Source of the DNA: Palsa-504 sp963806335
GTDB lineage: Bacteria > Actinomycetota > Actinomycetes > Streptosporangiales > Streptosporangiaceae
Direction: 5' to 3'
DNA length: 64,000 nucleotides
Assembly (NCBI GenBank): GCA_963806335.1
Contig: CAWDXO010000018.1
Location: 62,001 to 126,000, forward strand
A program made the position numbers and the translations under genes. Positions 17,346-25,957 of the stretch are shown piece by piece. The notes below the pieces were generated by a model. The model did not search any database, was not told the origin of the DNA, and saw nothing but the letters and a program-made list of their open reading frames with translations. Numbering within the stretch: position 1 is the first letter of the stretch; the number at the start of each line of letters is the position of its first letter.

Positions 17346-18749
17346 ATGAAGAGTCGGCTGGATGAGCTGCGTTCTCTTGAGCTGTTCGGGGGTTTGACCG
17401 ACCAGCAGCTTTCAGAGCTGCTGGCAGGCAGCACCGAGATTTCCGTTCAGCCAGGGCTGGAATTGTTCCGCGAGGGCGAGCATGCCGACTTCTGGTGGGT
17501 GCTCCTTGACGGCGTAGTCGACCTGGTCCGCCGTGTCGGCTGGGAGGAGACTGTTGTCGCGAAGATGGATGTGCCCGGCCGGTGGGCCGGCGGATTGCGG
17601 GCCTGGGATGACCAGGGTGTCTACCTTGCCACCGGCCGGGCCGCGACTACCGGGCGGCTGCTGCGGATACCGGCCGAGGTGCTGCGTGACCGGGTGAGCG
17701 CCTGGTTCCCGCTCGGCGGGCATCTCATCGAGGGGCTCTACCGGACCGCGCGTTCCATCGAGGCGACTGCACGGCAGCGCCAGTCCCTTGTCACCCTCGG
17801 CACGCTCGCCGCCGGCCTGGCACATGAGATCAACAACCCGGCCGCGGCCGCCGTTCGCGCGGTCGATGCCCTGGAGGATGCCTGCCAGGCGCTCCTCGCA
17901 TCCGTGAGTCAGCTTGCTGCTCAGCAGGTCTCGGCCCAGCAGCTCGGCGCGCTCGACATGCTGCGCCAGGAGGTCACCCGGCCAGCGGTCGCGCTGGACG
18001 CGCTGGCGCTGGCCGACCAGGAGGAAACCCTGGCGTCGTGGCTCAGCCGCCATGGTGTCGGCCACGAATGGGTGATCGCGCCGTCGCTCGCCGCTGCCGG
18101 GGCCGACCTCGGCTGGTGCGAGCGGGCGGCCAGTATCTTGGCTGGACCAGCGCTGGAGCCGGGCCTGGAGTGGGTGGCAAGTGCCTTGTCGGTCGCCCCG
18201 TTGCTGGCGGAGATGAAGGAGTCAAGCCGGCGTATCTCAGCGCTGATCGCCGCGGTCAAGTCCTACTCGCAGATGGACCGTGCTTCGATGCAGCGCACCG
18301 ACGTCACCGAGGGCCTCGAGAACACCCTGGTCATGCTCAGCCATAAGCTAGGCGACGGCGTCACGGTTGTACGCGACTACGCGGCCGGCCTCCCGCCGAT
18401 CCAGGCCCACGTCGGCGAGCTCAACCAGGTATGGACCAACCTCATCGACAACGCCGTCGAAGCGATGGACGGCAAAGGTGTGCTCGAATTGTCCACCCGC
18501 GCCGAGCAGGACGATGTCGTCATCCACGTCGGCGACACCGGCCCGGGAATGCCGCCGGACGTGGCTTCCCGCGCATTCGAGGCCTTTTTCACAACCAAGG
18601 AGGCTGGGAAGGGCACCGGCCTCGGCCTGGACATCGCACACCGCATCATCACAGAGCGCCACGGCGGCACTATTACCATCGATTCGCGACCAGGCCGGAC
18701 AATACTCCGGGTCCGGATTCCCGTCCGGCCGCCGAAACCAGCAACATAA
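17346..18749 (+). CDS. Cyclic-nucleotide-binding-domain sensor histidine kinase
   Basis: A 467-residue cytosolic kinase. Residues 1-120 form a cNMP-binding-type beta roll (FREGEHADFWWVLLDGVVDL). A dimerisation/phosphoacceptor helix carries GTLAAGLAHEINNPAAAA with His160. The ATPase domain has the N box (QVWTNLIDNAVEAMDGKG), G1 (GDTGPGM), and F/G2 (FFTTKEAGKGTGLGLDIAHR). No transmembrane segment is present, so the signal is intracellular. No response regulator is adjacent, making this an orphan kinase. A long insert lies between the H box and the ATPase domain (about residues 175-320). Confidence 0.92.
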   Translation: MKSRLDELRSLELFGGLTDQQLSELLAGSTEISVQPGLELFREGEHADFWWVLLDGVVDLVRRVGWEETVVAKMDVPGRWAGGLRAWDDQGVYLATGRAATTGRLLRIPAEVLRDRVSAWFPLGGHLIEGLYRTARSIEATARQRQSLVTLGTLAAGLAHEINNPAAAAVRAVDALEDACQALLASVSQLAAQQVSAQQLGALDMLRQEVTRPAVALDALALADQEETLASWLSRHGVGHEWVIAPSLAAAGADLGWCERAASILAGPALEPGLEWVASALSVAPLLAEMKESSRRISALIAAVKSYSQMDRASMQRTDVTEGLENTLVMLSHKLGDGVTVVRDYAAGLPPIQAHVGELNQVWTNLIDNAVEAMDGKGVLELSTRAEQDDVVIHVGDTGPGMPPDVASRAFEAFFTTKEAGKGTGLGLDIAHRIITERHGGTITIDSRPGRTILRVRIPVRPPKPAT

Positions 18750-18887
18750 GGCTTCCATGTCCTGCCCCTAGAGCAGTCCGGGTTGCAGCGCGACAGCTAA
18801 CAGGCCAGACCGAAATGGTCATGCATTGCCGCCGCAGGTGAAGAATGCCGGGTTCTGCCGCCGACAGCGGGATCTAAACGACGTTTG

Positions 18888-19262
18888 CTACCCGTCCCGG
18901 CTGGTGATCCGGAGGTAGTATCCGGCGGGATCGACGATCCGGAAATCCGTCAGGCCCCGGGCCCGATCCTGGAGATCCTGCTCAAGCGGCCACCCTGCCG
19001 CCACCACCAGATCGCGTTCACCGGCGACATCGTCAACCTCGAGCACGAGCTCAGCACCTGTGGGTGGCAGCCGCGCCGGGAGGGCGTCCGGGCCGGCCCG
19101 CCGCGCTGCCCCCACCCTTACCGCGCCACGCTGCATCGATACGTACGCGTTCGGGTGATGGCGCTGATCCTTTGTCACAGTAAAGCGCAGTACCCGGGTG
19201 TAAAAGCCGACGGCCGCATCAAGGTCGGACGGAAAGATTTCACACCGCAGTGTCATCTCCAT
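18888..19262 (-). CDS. VOC (glyoxalase/bleomycin-resistance fold) protein
   Basis: A 124-residue single VOC module: N-terminal MTLRCEIFPSDLDAAVGFYT, middle GAELVLEVDDVAGE, and C-terminal DFRIVDPAGYYLRITSRDG. The aromatic YYLRI terminal strand usually bears a metal-binding or aromatic residue. Specific substrate cannot be inferred. ATG starts at 19262 or 19256 are both possible. Confidence 0.85.
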   Translation of the reverse strand: MEMTLRCEIFPSDLDAAVGFYTRVLRFTVTKDQRHHPNAYVSMQRGAVRVGAARRAGPDALPARLPPTGAELVLEVDDVAGERDLVVAAGWPLEQDLQDRARGLTDFRIVDPAGYYLRITSRDG

Positions 19263-19442
19263 CTCCGGATCGTCGCACAGCCTGCCTTATCCGCTGCTGC
19301 CGCCGGGGGTGCGGGTGTGTCACCACTACGGCCGCGGGCGCAACGATCGCCTTAGCGGTTAAGGACCTGATCAACCAGGGATGCGTCGAGGGTTGCGAGG
19401 CTGGTGAGCCGGCGTGCTTCGCCCGGCGCGGCAGCCGGGCCT

Positions 19443-19733
19443 TCAGCTGAGACCGCGGTGGGCGGCCCACAGCGCGCTGGCGCGGCTGGCAGCTCTGGCG
19501 ACTAGGGTCGCCAGCTCGGGCCTGCTGGGCACGGGAAACGAGACGTAGGTGCCGCGGCCGCCGCCAGCCAGGCCATAGGCCTTCGCCGCGAGGCGCCCAT
19601 CCCGGAGGAGCCGGACGTTCAGCGTGGTCAGCGTGAATTCCTCGCCGCGTCGCGTGTCGGTCCAGCGGAGCTCCGCCGGGATCGTGACGTTGATCGCCAA
19701 GGCGCTCACGTCGGGAGTGACGTCGCTGCTCAT
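19443..19733 (-). CDS. Hypothetical 96-residue protein
   Basis: Starts at ATG 19733 (MSSDVTPDVSALAINVTIPA). The sequence alternates beta strands (ELRWTDTRRGEEFTLTTLNV) and ends in a helical ATLVARAASRASALWAAH. No family recognised. An upstream in-frame ATG at 19856 lies inside the long inverted repeat and is less likely. It is divergent from the glycosylase gene. Confidence 0.55.
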   Translation of the reverse strand: MSSDVTPDVSALAINVTIPAELRWTDTRRGEEFTLTTLNVRLLRDGRLAAKAYGLAGGGRGTYVSFPVPSRPELATLVARAASRASALWAAHRGLS

Positions 19734-19823
19734 GGACGCATCTTCGCACGTGAGCCGATGCCCTACATGCCGCGGGCAGGATGCGGACCTCGCGTTCACG
19801 GAACCTGCTACCTCAGCCTTAAC

Positions 19824-19875
19824 GTTTCCGCGGAAGCGCTTTGTGCACGTATTCACAAGCCGCTTCCGCGGAAAC
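19824..19875. repeat. 52-bp inverted repeat with internal TTCCGCGGAA palindromes
   Basis: A 22-base arm (19824-19845, beginning GTTTCCGCGGAAGCG) pairs with 19854-19875 (ending CGCTTCCGCGGAAAC) across an 8-base loop, with two mismatches. Each arm contains the 10-bp palindrome TTCCGCGGAA, so the element can be read either as one hairpin or as two dyad operators 47 bp apart. It lies between a divergent hypothetical gene and the glycosylase gene. Confidence 0.75.
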
Positions 19876-20097
19876 TACGCGCTCCTTTGTCGCTGATCGC
19901 CAAATGGTGCTCACGTTGAGGGAGAGCACTGGACTGAGGCCGCCGCCGATGAGCTCCTTCTGGATCGCTTTGGCGTCCTGCAGCCACTCCCGCAAGACCG
20001 GCTTGCCCACTGCCTGGCCAGGTCGCGGCAAATTGTCAGACTCGGGTGTGAAGATGGTGACGGGTATAGAACCGGCCGGGTGAAGGGAGCGGGGCTC

Positions 20098-20775
20098 GTG
20101 ACCGAGGATTCCAGCCGCGCCGCGTGGCTAGAGCAAGCGCGCTCCTACCTTCGGAACGCCGACCCCGTGCTGGCGCGGCTCATCGACGACCGGCCGGCCT
20201 TCGACCCCCGGGCGTGGATGGCCCGGCTACCGCCGATGGACCTGTACGGTGCCCTGCTGTTCCAGGTCACCGGCCAGCAGCTCTCCGTCGCGGCGACCCG
20301 CCGGATCCTGGCCCGCATCGAGGCACTTTTCGACGGCCATCTCCCCTCACCCGGCGAGCTACTGGGAGTCGATCCCGGCAAGCTCCGCGAGGCCGGGCTC
20401 TCGTGGCGGAAGATCGGCACACTCCGCGACCTCGCCGAACGGCTTTCGGACGGCCGGCTGAACCCGGAGGTCTTGAGCGGGCTGCCAGACGACGAGCTCA
20501 TGGCGGAGCTCACCGCGATTCCGGGGATCGGTCCCTGGACCGTGCAGGGCGCCCTCCTCATCGCGCTGCAGCGAGAAGACGTCGTGCTGCCGGGCGACCT
20601 CGCGCTCCGCAAGGCCGTCCGGGCCGCCTATCAGCTCGACCACCTCCCCGCCCAGCAGGAGGTCGTCGCCATCGCCGAGAAATGGCGGCCCTACCGCAGC
20701 CTGGCGACCAGCTACCTGTTTTCCGCCGCATTCGAACCAACCGAGACACCGCCGGTCGCCCCGCGCGAGGCGTAG
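20098..20775 (+). CDS. DNA-3-methyladenine glycosylase II (AlkA-type HhH-GPD)
   Basis: A 225-residue base-excision repair glycosylase removing alkylated purines. The helix-hairpin-helix ELTAIPGIGPWTVQGALL is followed 20 residues later by VVLPGDLALRKAV, whose aspartate is the catalytic residue of the HhH-GPD family. FQVTGQQLSVAATRRI near residue 55 is the AlkA signature. The GTG at 20098 has AAGGGAG nine bases upstream and is preferred to the GTG at 20080. Lacks the N-terminal AlkA/Ada-type domain, so it belongs to the short form. Downstream to 21066 no gene is seen. Confidence 0.92.
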   Translation: MTEDSSRAAWLEQARSYLRNADPVLARLIDDRPAFDPRAWMARLPPMDLYGALLFQVTGQQLSVAATRRILARIEALFDGHLPSPGELLGVDPGKLREAGLSWRKIGTLRDLAERLSDGRLNPEVLSGLPDDELMAELTAIPGIGPWTVQGALLIALQREDVVLPGDLALRKAVRAAYQLDHLPAQQEVVAIAEKWRPYRSLATSYLFSAAFEPTETPPVAPREA

Positions 20776-21066
20776 CTTCGTGTCGTCTCGCACTGACCTG
20801 GCGATCATGTCCTGGCGATTGTCATCTGCAGGCGTCCGCGCCCGAATCCGCCAACGGCACAGGCCAAGTGCACAGTCTCGACAGCTACCGGACGGCATCA
20901 CCCTGCCTGGTTGATCCCTAGCGCTAGGCGGCCTGGCATCGTGCAAGGAACCAGCCAACTGGCTGCCCGCACCCAAGGCCCGCTCGGCGTCACGATGCGG
21001 CTGTACGCCCCGAAAGCAGCTGTGCTCAACGGCACGTCGGCGCCACCGCCTGTCCGCCGCGGCTAG

Positions 21067-22629
21067 TCATCGCTGGGCAATACGGTCGCTGACCTCGACT
21101 CCGGCCGCTTCGGTGTCTTCCTGGACGCCGCGCTTGAGGCCGCGCAGGGCTATGAGTGCGGCGACGGCCATGATGGCGGCCATCGAGTAGAGGACGTCGC
21201 GGGTGGCGCCGGCGAAGTCGGCGCGGATGAATTGCGGGATGGCGGCGACGTTGCCGTTGCCGCCCTGCAACTGGGCGATCTTGGCTGCCTCGGCGGATGC
21301 GGCCGGGCCGGGCAGGCCCTGGGCGGTGAGCGAGGCGGTGATCTTGGACCGGAATTCGGTGATCAGGACCGTGCCGAGGATGGCGAAGCCGAGGCTGGCG
21401 CCGTAGTTGCGGACGGTCTGGGTGATGCCGGTGGCCTCGCCGTAGGAGTACCGGGAGGCCCGGTTGATCGCGTCGGTGTTGGCCTGGCCGAGCATCAGCC
21501 CCATGCCCGCCCCGGCCATGACGATATAGATCACCTGGGTGCCGACGTGCAGGCTGGTGGCCTTCCCGGCCCACAGCGCGAACCCCACGGCCGCCAGGGC
21601 GCAGCCGAGCACCACCGGGCGCTTGGCCCCGATCCGGTCCAGCAGCCGGCCGCCGATCTGCGCGCAGACCACGAAGCCGAGGAAGAAGTACAAGATCAGC
21701 AGGCTGGAGGTGGTCGCCTTCTCCGCCAGGGCGACCTGCCCGTAGACGCTGGCGAAGAAGAACACCGGGATGAACGCCATCATGGCGATACCGAGGATGA
21801 CGTTCTCCACGGCGAACGCCCGGTTCGCGAAGATATTCACGTTCATCAGCGGGGACTCGGTCCGGCGCTCCACCGCGACGAACACGGCGAGGATCAGGAT
21901 GCCCGCGACGATGCATATCTCGATGGCCGGGTTGCCCCAGCCCCAGAGGGCCGACTGCTGCAGGCCGAACACGCTCAGGCCGACGCCCGCGACGATCAGG
22001 GCCAGGCCGCGGTAGTCCATCGGCGCGGGGCGGTGGTCGGTGACCGGCTTGGAGATGGCGATCAGCGCCAGGGCGATGAGGGCGACGGGGATATTGATCC
22101 AGAAGATCGCCCGCCAGGTCCACTCGATCAGGTAGCCGCCCGCGATCGGGCCGATCGCGGTCAGGGCGCCGGCGATGCCGAAGAACAGCGCCAGCGCGCG
22201 GCCGCGCGAGCGCAGATCGAACGTTCCCACCACGATGGCGATCGCGGCCGGGAACATGATCGCCCCGCCCAGGCCCTGCACGGCGCGGAACGCCACCAGC
22301 CACGCCTCCGCCGCGCCGCCGCGGGGAGTCAGGCCGCACAACGCCGACGCCCCGGCGAAGATGATCACCCCGAGCACCACCATCTTGCGGTGCCCGGCCG
22401 TGTCGGCCAGACGGCCGCCGAAGGCGAAGAAGGCGGCCAGCGCCAGCAGGTACGCGTTGATCGCCCACTGCATCCCGCTGCTGGACAGGCCCAGGTCGTG
22501 CTGGATCGTCGGCGCGGCGATCGACACGATCGTCTGGTCGATGAACGTCATCGCCACCGCGAAGATCATCGCGGTCAGGATCAGGCCCTTGGACCGGCCG
22601 CCGGTTCCGGGGGTACTGGTGATGCTCAT
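21067..22629 (-). CDS. MFS drug-efflux transporter, DHA2 (14-TM, EmrB/QacA) family
   Basis: A 520-residue transporter with 14 predicted helices. Motifs: D-x-T in helix 1 (MTFIDQTIVSIAAPTIQHDL), motif A GGRLADTAGHRKMVV after helix 2, FRAVQGLGGAIMFPAA in helix 4, and motif C GPIAGGYLIEWTWRAIFWIN in helix 5. These define proton-coupled DHA2 multidrug exporters. The ATG at 22629 has AGGAGAG upstream. Immediately divergent is the remnant of a LysR-type gene (22792), the usual partner regulator, now broken. Confidence 0.95.
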   Translation of the reverse strand: MSITSTPGTGGRSKGLILTAMIFAVAMTFIDQTIVSIAAPTIQHDLGLSSSGMQWAINAYLLALAAFFAFGGRLADTAGHRKMVVLGVIIFAGASALCGLTPRGGAAEAWLVAFRAVQGLGGAIMFPAAIAIVVGTFDLRSRGRALALFFGIAGALTAIGPIAGGYLIEWTWRAIFWINIPVALIALALIAISKPVTDHRPAPMDYRGLALIVAGVGLSVFGLQQSALWGWGNPAIEICIVAGILILAVFVAVERRTESPLMNVNIFANRAFAVENVILGIAMMAFIPVFFFASVYGQVALAEKATTSSLLILYFFLGFVVCAQIGGRLLDRIGAKRPVVLGCALAAVGFALWAGKATSLHVGTQVIYIVMAGAGMGLMLGQANTDAINRASRYSYGEATGITQTVRNYGASLGFAILGTVLITEFRSKITASLTAQGLPGPAASAEAAKIAQLQGGNGNVAAIPQFIRADFAGATRDVLYSMAAIMAVAALIALRGLKRGVQEDTEAAGVEVSDRIAQR

Positions 22630-22791
22630 CCTGCTCTCCTAGCTCGGCGTGTGATGATGTCAGGCTGACACGGCACCAGGAACGAAAAAGGAGCAGCTCG
22701 CTCAGACAGTCTTCGGCGCGGCCGAACAATGTCAGGGCGGACAGGACCTCTTCCTGCGGGTATGCCAAGGCTCTCACGATACGGTCAGCCT

Positions 22792-22881
22792 GTGGAGCTA
22801 CGGGAGCTGGAAGCGTTCGTGGCGGTGGCCGCCGAACTTCGCTGGCACACCCAGCCCGATCACCTGAACCACCGCGAGTAA
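22792..22881 (+). pseudogene. LysR-family regulator N-terminal remnant
   Basis: A GTG at 22792 opens VELRELEAFVAVAAELRW, the canonical first 17 residues of LysR-type regulators, after which similarity stops and TAA appears at 22879. Nothing resembling the rest of the HTH or the ligand domain follows. Its position, divergent from the exporter gene, matches the usual LysR-exporter pairing, so the cognate regulator seems to have been lost. Confidence 0.6.
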
Positions 22882-22982
22882 GAACCGCCGGCCCAACTGG
22901 GCTCGGCCAGCAGCGACCCGACGGCGGTCGAGACCGCAGACCGGGGGCAGCCGCCGCGGGTGCAGGGCCAGCGATCTTCCCG

Positions 22983-23234
22983 TCAGAGGTAGCTCCCGCC
23001 GCCTTCACTTTCCCTGGCGACCCACTCGACGGCCAGTACCAGGATCGGGTCGAATACGTCCCACCCGTCACCGTGCGAGGTCTCGACGAGCCCATCGGGG
23101 CGGAGCCGCACGCTGAGCAGCGGATGTTTCTCGTCATGCAGGGCCAGCCGTGCTCCCCCCTGAAACAGCAGCCTGACCTGTCCTGGCTTGCCGACAACGG
23201 GCTCCAGCAGATCGGTGATTACCTTGCCGTCCAC
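22983..23234 (-). CDS. Small hypothetical protein
   Basis: An 83-residue product from GTG 23234 (VDGKVITDLLEPVVGKPGQV) with a compact alternation of strands and a final helix (FDPILVLAVEWVARES). No family recognised. Codon use and the absence of a better overlapping frame make it plausible, but there is no obvious ribosome site. Confidence 0.45.
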   Translation of the reverse strand: MDGKVITDLLEPVVGKPGQVRLLFQGGARLALHDEKHPLLSVRLRPDGLVETSHGDGWDVFDPILVLAVEWVARESEGGGSYL

Positions 23235-23641
23235 AGCGCCGCCTCAATGGCCGGTCTACAGGCTCCGGCCGGATCGCTTGTCATCACCATCTAGTCTGCC
23301 CTGAGCCGGGCGGGAAGGCATCGGCGGCTCGGCGAGAGCACTCGTGTCCTGGTTGGACCGCGAGCCGTGCGCGCTTCAGAAGACGACTGGCGACACGGAC
23401 AAAAATAACAACACCAAGAAAACGCGTCTCTGTAATATCATGTCGCCACATCAAGGCACGCTGGTAAAACGTAAGCCGCTGTCGCTGTCGCTATCGTTTT
23501 AATTGCCTCGTTCAACAATGTTTAAGCTTGTGGAATGTGATTCAGGCCGTTAGAGTCGGAATGTCAAATTAGCGTGGGATGCCTACCTGGGGGGATCCGC
23601 TTTCCTGCTCTCGAGGCATTCCTCGGAGCAGGGGGTTGAGT
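23235..23641. other. AT-rich intergenic region upstream of the beta-helix gene
   Basis: About 400 bp without a gene. The segment 23395-23560 is strikingly A/T-rich against this genome (runs such as AAAAATAACAACACC). It probably carries the promoter of the secreted protein gene and may mark a horizontally acquired junction. Confidence 0.55.
23528..23556 (+). promoter_or_regulatory. Candidate sigma-70-type promoter for the beta-helix gene
   Basis: TTGTGG (23528-23533), a 17-bp spacer and TAGAGT (23551-23556). The leader to the ATG at 23642 would be about 80 bases. Based on consensus match only. Confidence 0.35.
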
Positions 23642-24727
23642 ATGCGCCGATTCGTCATAGCAGCATGCGCGGCTGCGCTAGGTATTGCGCTCACTTCGGG
23701 CACGGCCGCGTCCGCCTGGACCTCGAAAACGATTGTGGTAGGCCCAGGTCAGTCGATTCAGGCCGCGATCAACGAGGCTAGTCCCGGTGACACGGTGCTG
23801 ATCAAGCGCGGGGTTTACCACCAGAGTGTCCAGATCCGCACGGATGGGATTACCCTGCGCGGGTCAGGCGATTCCCGCTGGGGGACGGTTCTCGTGCCAC
23901 CGAAGTCGTTCCCGAAAACGCTGTGTAATATCGCTATGGGCCCGACGGGCGTGTGCATCCTGGCCAAGAACGTCAATACCAGTAGCGGCGCGGTGATCAC
24001 GCCCGTCAACGACGACACCGTGACCGGCATGCTGGTCACCAATTTCCCCGCCAACGGCGTGTTCGGCTACGGGACCAACGGCCTGAAGGTGACTAGGGTG
24101 ACGGCGATCGATGATGGCGGCTACGGCATCTCACGCTTTGTCTCCTCCAGAACGCTGTTCGCGGACGACGTCGCGATCGGCAACGACGAGGCCGGGTTCT
24201 ACGTCGGGGACTCCCCGCAGGCCGACACGGTGGTGCGGGACGACCGAGCCTACGGAAACCAGTTCGGGATCTTCATCCGGCACGCCCGGCATGTCCTGGT
24301 CACGGACAACTATGTCAGCGGGAACTGCCAGGGCATCCTGGTCCTGGACGACGGCCAGGCGGGAGGCGCGGGCAACGCCAATATCTTCCATAATGGCGTT
24401 TTCAACAACAACAAGTTCTGCGCGAAGAGCGAGGACACGCCGGTGAGCACGCAAGGCGGCGGCATCCTGCTGCTGGGCGCGACCCGCACGCTGGTGGCGC
24501 GCAACACCGTGGCTGGTAACACCGGCAAGCAGTTCAACTCCGGCGGCATCGTCGTGTTGAGCGCCAAGGCGATCAGCAAGGGGAGCAATCCCAACTTCGA
24601 CACGATCGCAAACAACACCGCCTTCCATAACCACCCCGCGGACCTGATCTGGGACGGCACCGGAATCGGCGTGCGGTTCAAGGGCAACCGCTGCCAGACG
24701 TCCACGCCATCAGGACTCTGTCACTAG
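23642..24727 (+). CDS. Secreted right-handed parallel beta-helix protein
   Basis: A 361-residue exported protein. Residues 1-26 form a signal peptide (MRRFVIAACAAALGIALTSG, then ASA-W cleavage). The mature chain opens with VGPGQSIQAAINEASPGDTV, the hallmark of NosD/pectate-lyase-type beta helices, and continues with repeated coil rungs (GNDEAGFYVGDSPQADTVVR, VARNTVAGNTGKQF). Catalytic residues of pectate lyases are not identifiable, so it may be a carbohydrate-binding or structural surface protein. Start ATG 23642 follows AGGGGG. The AT-rich upstream DNA suggests transfer. Confidence 0.88.
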   Translation: MRRFVIAACAAALGIALTSGTAASAWTSKTIVVGPGQSIQAAINEASPGDTVLIKRGVYHQSVQIRTDGITLRGSGDSRWGTVLVPPKSFPKTLCNIAMGPTGVCILAKNVNTSSGAVITPVNDDTVTGMLVTNFPANGVFGYGTNGLKVTRVTAIDDGGYGISRFVSSRTLFADDVAIGNDEAGFYVGDSPQADTVVRDDRAYGNQFGIFIRHARHVLVTDNYVSGNCQGILVLDDGQAGGAGNANIFHNGVFNNNKFCAKSEDTPVSTQGGGILLLGATRTLVARNTVAGNTGKQFNSGGIVVLSAKAISKGSNPNFDTIANNTAFHNHPADLIWDGTGIGVRFKGNRCQTSTPSGLCH

Positions 24728-24881
24728 CGTCATAGGCCACGTCAGCGCCCGGATATCGTCCTCGTCGGGCGCTGACGTGAACCCTTTACGCAAGGGGCTG
24801 GCTTCACCGCGAGGTAGCGGCGCGCGCCCTCATCCGGGAAGCCTGCCAGCAGCACCCCCGGCCCTCTGGCATCATCGATGC

Positions 24882-25331
24882 GTGACCAGTGCTGACATCG
24901 ACCGCCTCGCGCGCACTGCGTACGAAGCCCACCGCGCCGCCCACGCGGGACCTCTTCCATCGTGGCAAGACACCACCGAGCAGGAGAAACAAGCCTGGAA
25001 GGCTGCCGTGTCGGCCGTCACCGGGCCGACCGACGCCACCCTCACCGAGGGCATCTCCGCCCAGTCGCTCGTCCTGCAGGCCGGAGACCAGACCCACGTC
25101 TTCCGCACCGACTTCACCGCCGGCCGCCAGGGCACGCTGCCCCTCAGCGACGAGCTGGCCTCCGGCCACCACGCGCTCTTCCAGTTCGCCCACAGCTTCT
25201 GGTTCGTCCAGGACCTCAACTCAACCAACGGGACCTGGCTGAACGGGCGCCGTATCTTCGCGGCTCAGCGGCTGAAGAAGGGCGACAAGATCAGGATGGG
25301 GCACACCACCATGGTGGTGGTGTCGGCCTGA
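24882..25331 (+). CDS. FHA-domain protein
   Basis: A 149-residue protein. An N-terminal helical segment (ADIDRLARTAYEAHRAAHAG, residues 3-22, then WQDTTEQEKQAWKAAVSAV) is followed by a C-terminal FHA phosphothreonine-recognition domain with SGHHALFQF, VQDLNSTNGTWLNGRRI and a terminal GDKIRMGHTTMVVV strand. The N-terminal part resembles the RyR-like or small helical domain often fused to FHA in actinobacteria. It probably reads Ser/Thr kinase signals; the partner kinase is not nearby. Start is GTG 24882. Confidence 0.88.
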   Translation: MTSADIDRLARTAYEAHRAAHAGPLPSWQDTTEQEKQAWKAAVSAVTGPTDATLTEGISAQSLVLQAGDQTHVFRTDFTAGRQGTLPLSDELASGHHALFQFAHSFWFVQDLNSTNGTWLNGRRIFAAQRLKKGDKIRMGHTTMVVVSA

Positions 25332-25352
25332 GCGGGCTTCCCGCCGCGCAGG

Positions 25353-25874
25353 TCAGGATGGCGGCTGGGTGGCGGCCTGGGGGTCGGTCCGCGCCAGGAT
25401 CTGCTCGTTGGCGTGGCGGAGCTGGCGCAGCTGCGCCGGGGACAGGGCATCTATCACGAGCGCGCGGACGGCGGCGACGTGCCCGGGGGCGGCCCGGCGG
25501 ACCTTGGCCAGGCCTTCCTCGGCGAGGATGGCGTTGGTGCACCGGCCATCGCTCGGATCCGGTTCCCGGCGGATGAGCCCACGGCCCTCAAGGCGCTTGG
25601 CCACGTGCGACAGCCGTGACAGCGAGGCGTTGGTGAGGGCGGCCAGCGCGCTCATCCGCAGCACCAGGTCCGGCTGCTCGGACAACATGGCCAGCACCAT
25701 GTACTCGAAGTAGTTCAGGTCCTCATCGCGCTCGAGCTGGACGTCCAGCGCGGCGGGCAGCGTCGCCGCGACCCTGACGATGCTCAGCCAGGCCGCACGC
25801 TCCTCATCGTCGAGCCAGCGCGGCGCGCGCTCGTCCGGGACGCCGGCGGCGGCAGCGGATTGCGTGACGGCCAT
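25353..25874 (-). CDS. MarR-family transcriptional regulator
   Basis: A 173-residue winged-helix regulator: LNYFEYMVLAMLSEQPDLVL, then recognition region MSALAALTNASLSRLSHVAK and the wing RLEGRGLIRREPDPSDGRCT. It faces an extradiol dioxygenase gene, and the intergenic region between starts 25874 and 25958 has two TTGA-N4-TCAA dyads, the usual MarR operator. It therefore probably represses itself and the dioxygenase, responding to an aromatic ligand or oxidant. Confidence 0.92.
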   Translation of the reverse strand: MAVTQSAAAAGVPDERAPRWLDDEERAAWLSIVRVAATLPAALDVQLERDEDLNYFEYMVLAMLSEQPDLVLRMSALAALTNASLSRLSHVAKRLEGRGLIRREPDPSDGRCTNAILAEEGLAKVRRAAPGHVAAVRALVIDALSPAQLRQLRHANEQILARTDPQAATQPPS

Positions 25875-25891
25875 GCACCCAGTCTAGTCAC

Positions 25892-25934
25892 TTGACAGTT
25901 CAACCAAGCATGCTAGATTTGGTTGACACTTCAA
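25892..25934. promoter_or_regulatory. MarR operator pair overlapping the dioxygenase promoter
   Basis: TTGACAGTTCAA (25892-25903) and TTGACACTTCAA (25923-25934) are two TTGA-N4-TCAA dyads exactly 31 bp apart, about three helical turns. A further inverted repeat TCAACCAA/TTGGTTGA (25900-25907, 25919-25926) links them. TTGACA at 25892 with TAGATT at 25914 (16-bp spacer) forms a promoter reading toward the dioxygenase, so occupancy would block it. Confidence 0.7.
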
Positions 25935-25957
25935 GTCAACCCGGGAAGGCCGCCATC

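Noticed and set aside
21232..22668. 478-codon plus-strand frame opposite the MFS gene, rich in Asp/Gly/His/Arg
   Set aside because: Composition is typical of reversed high-GC coding sequence; the transporter motifs are intact on the other strand.
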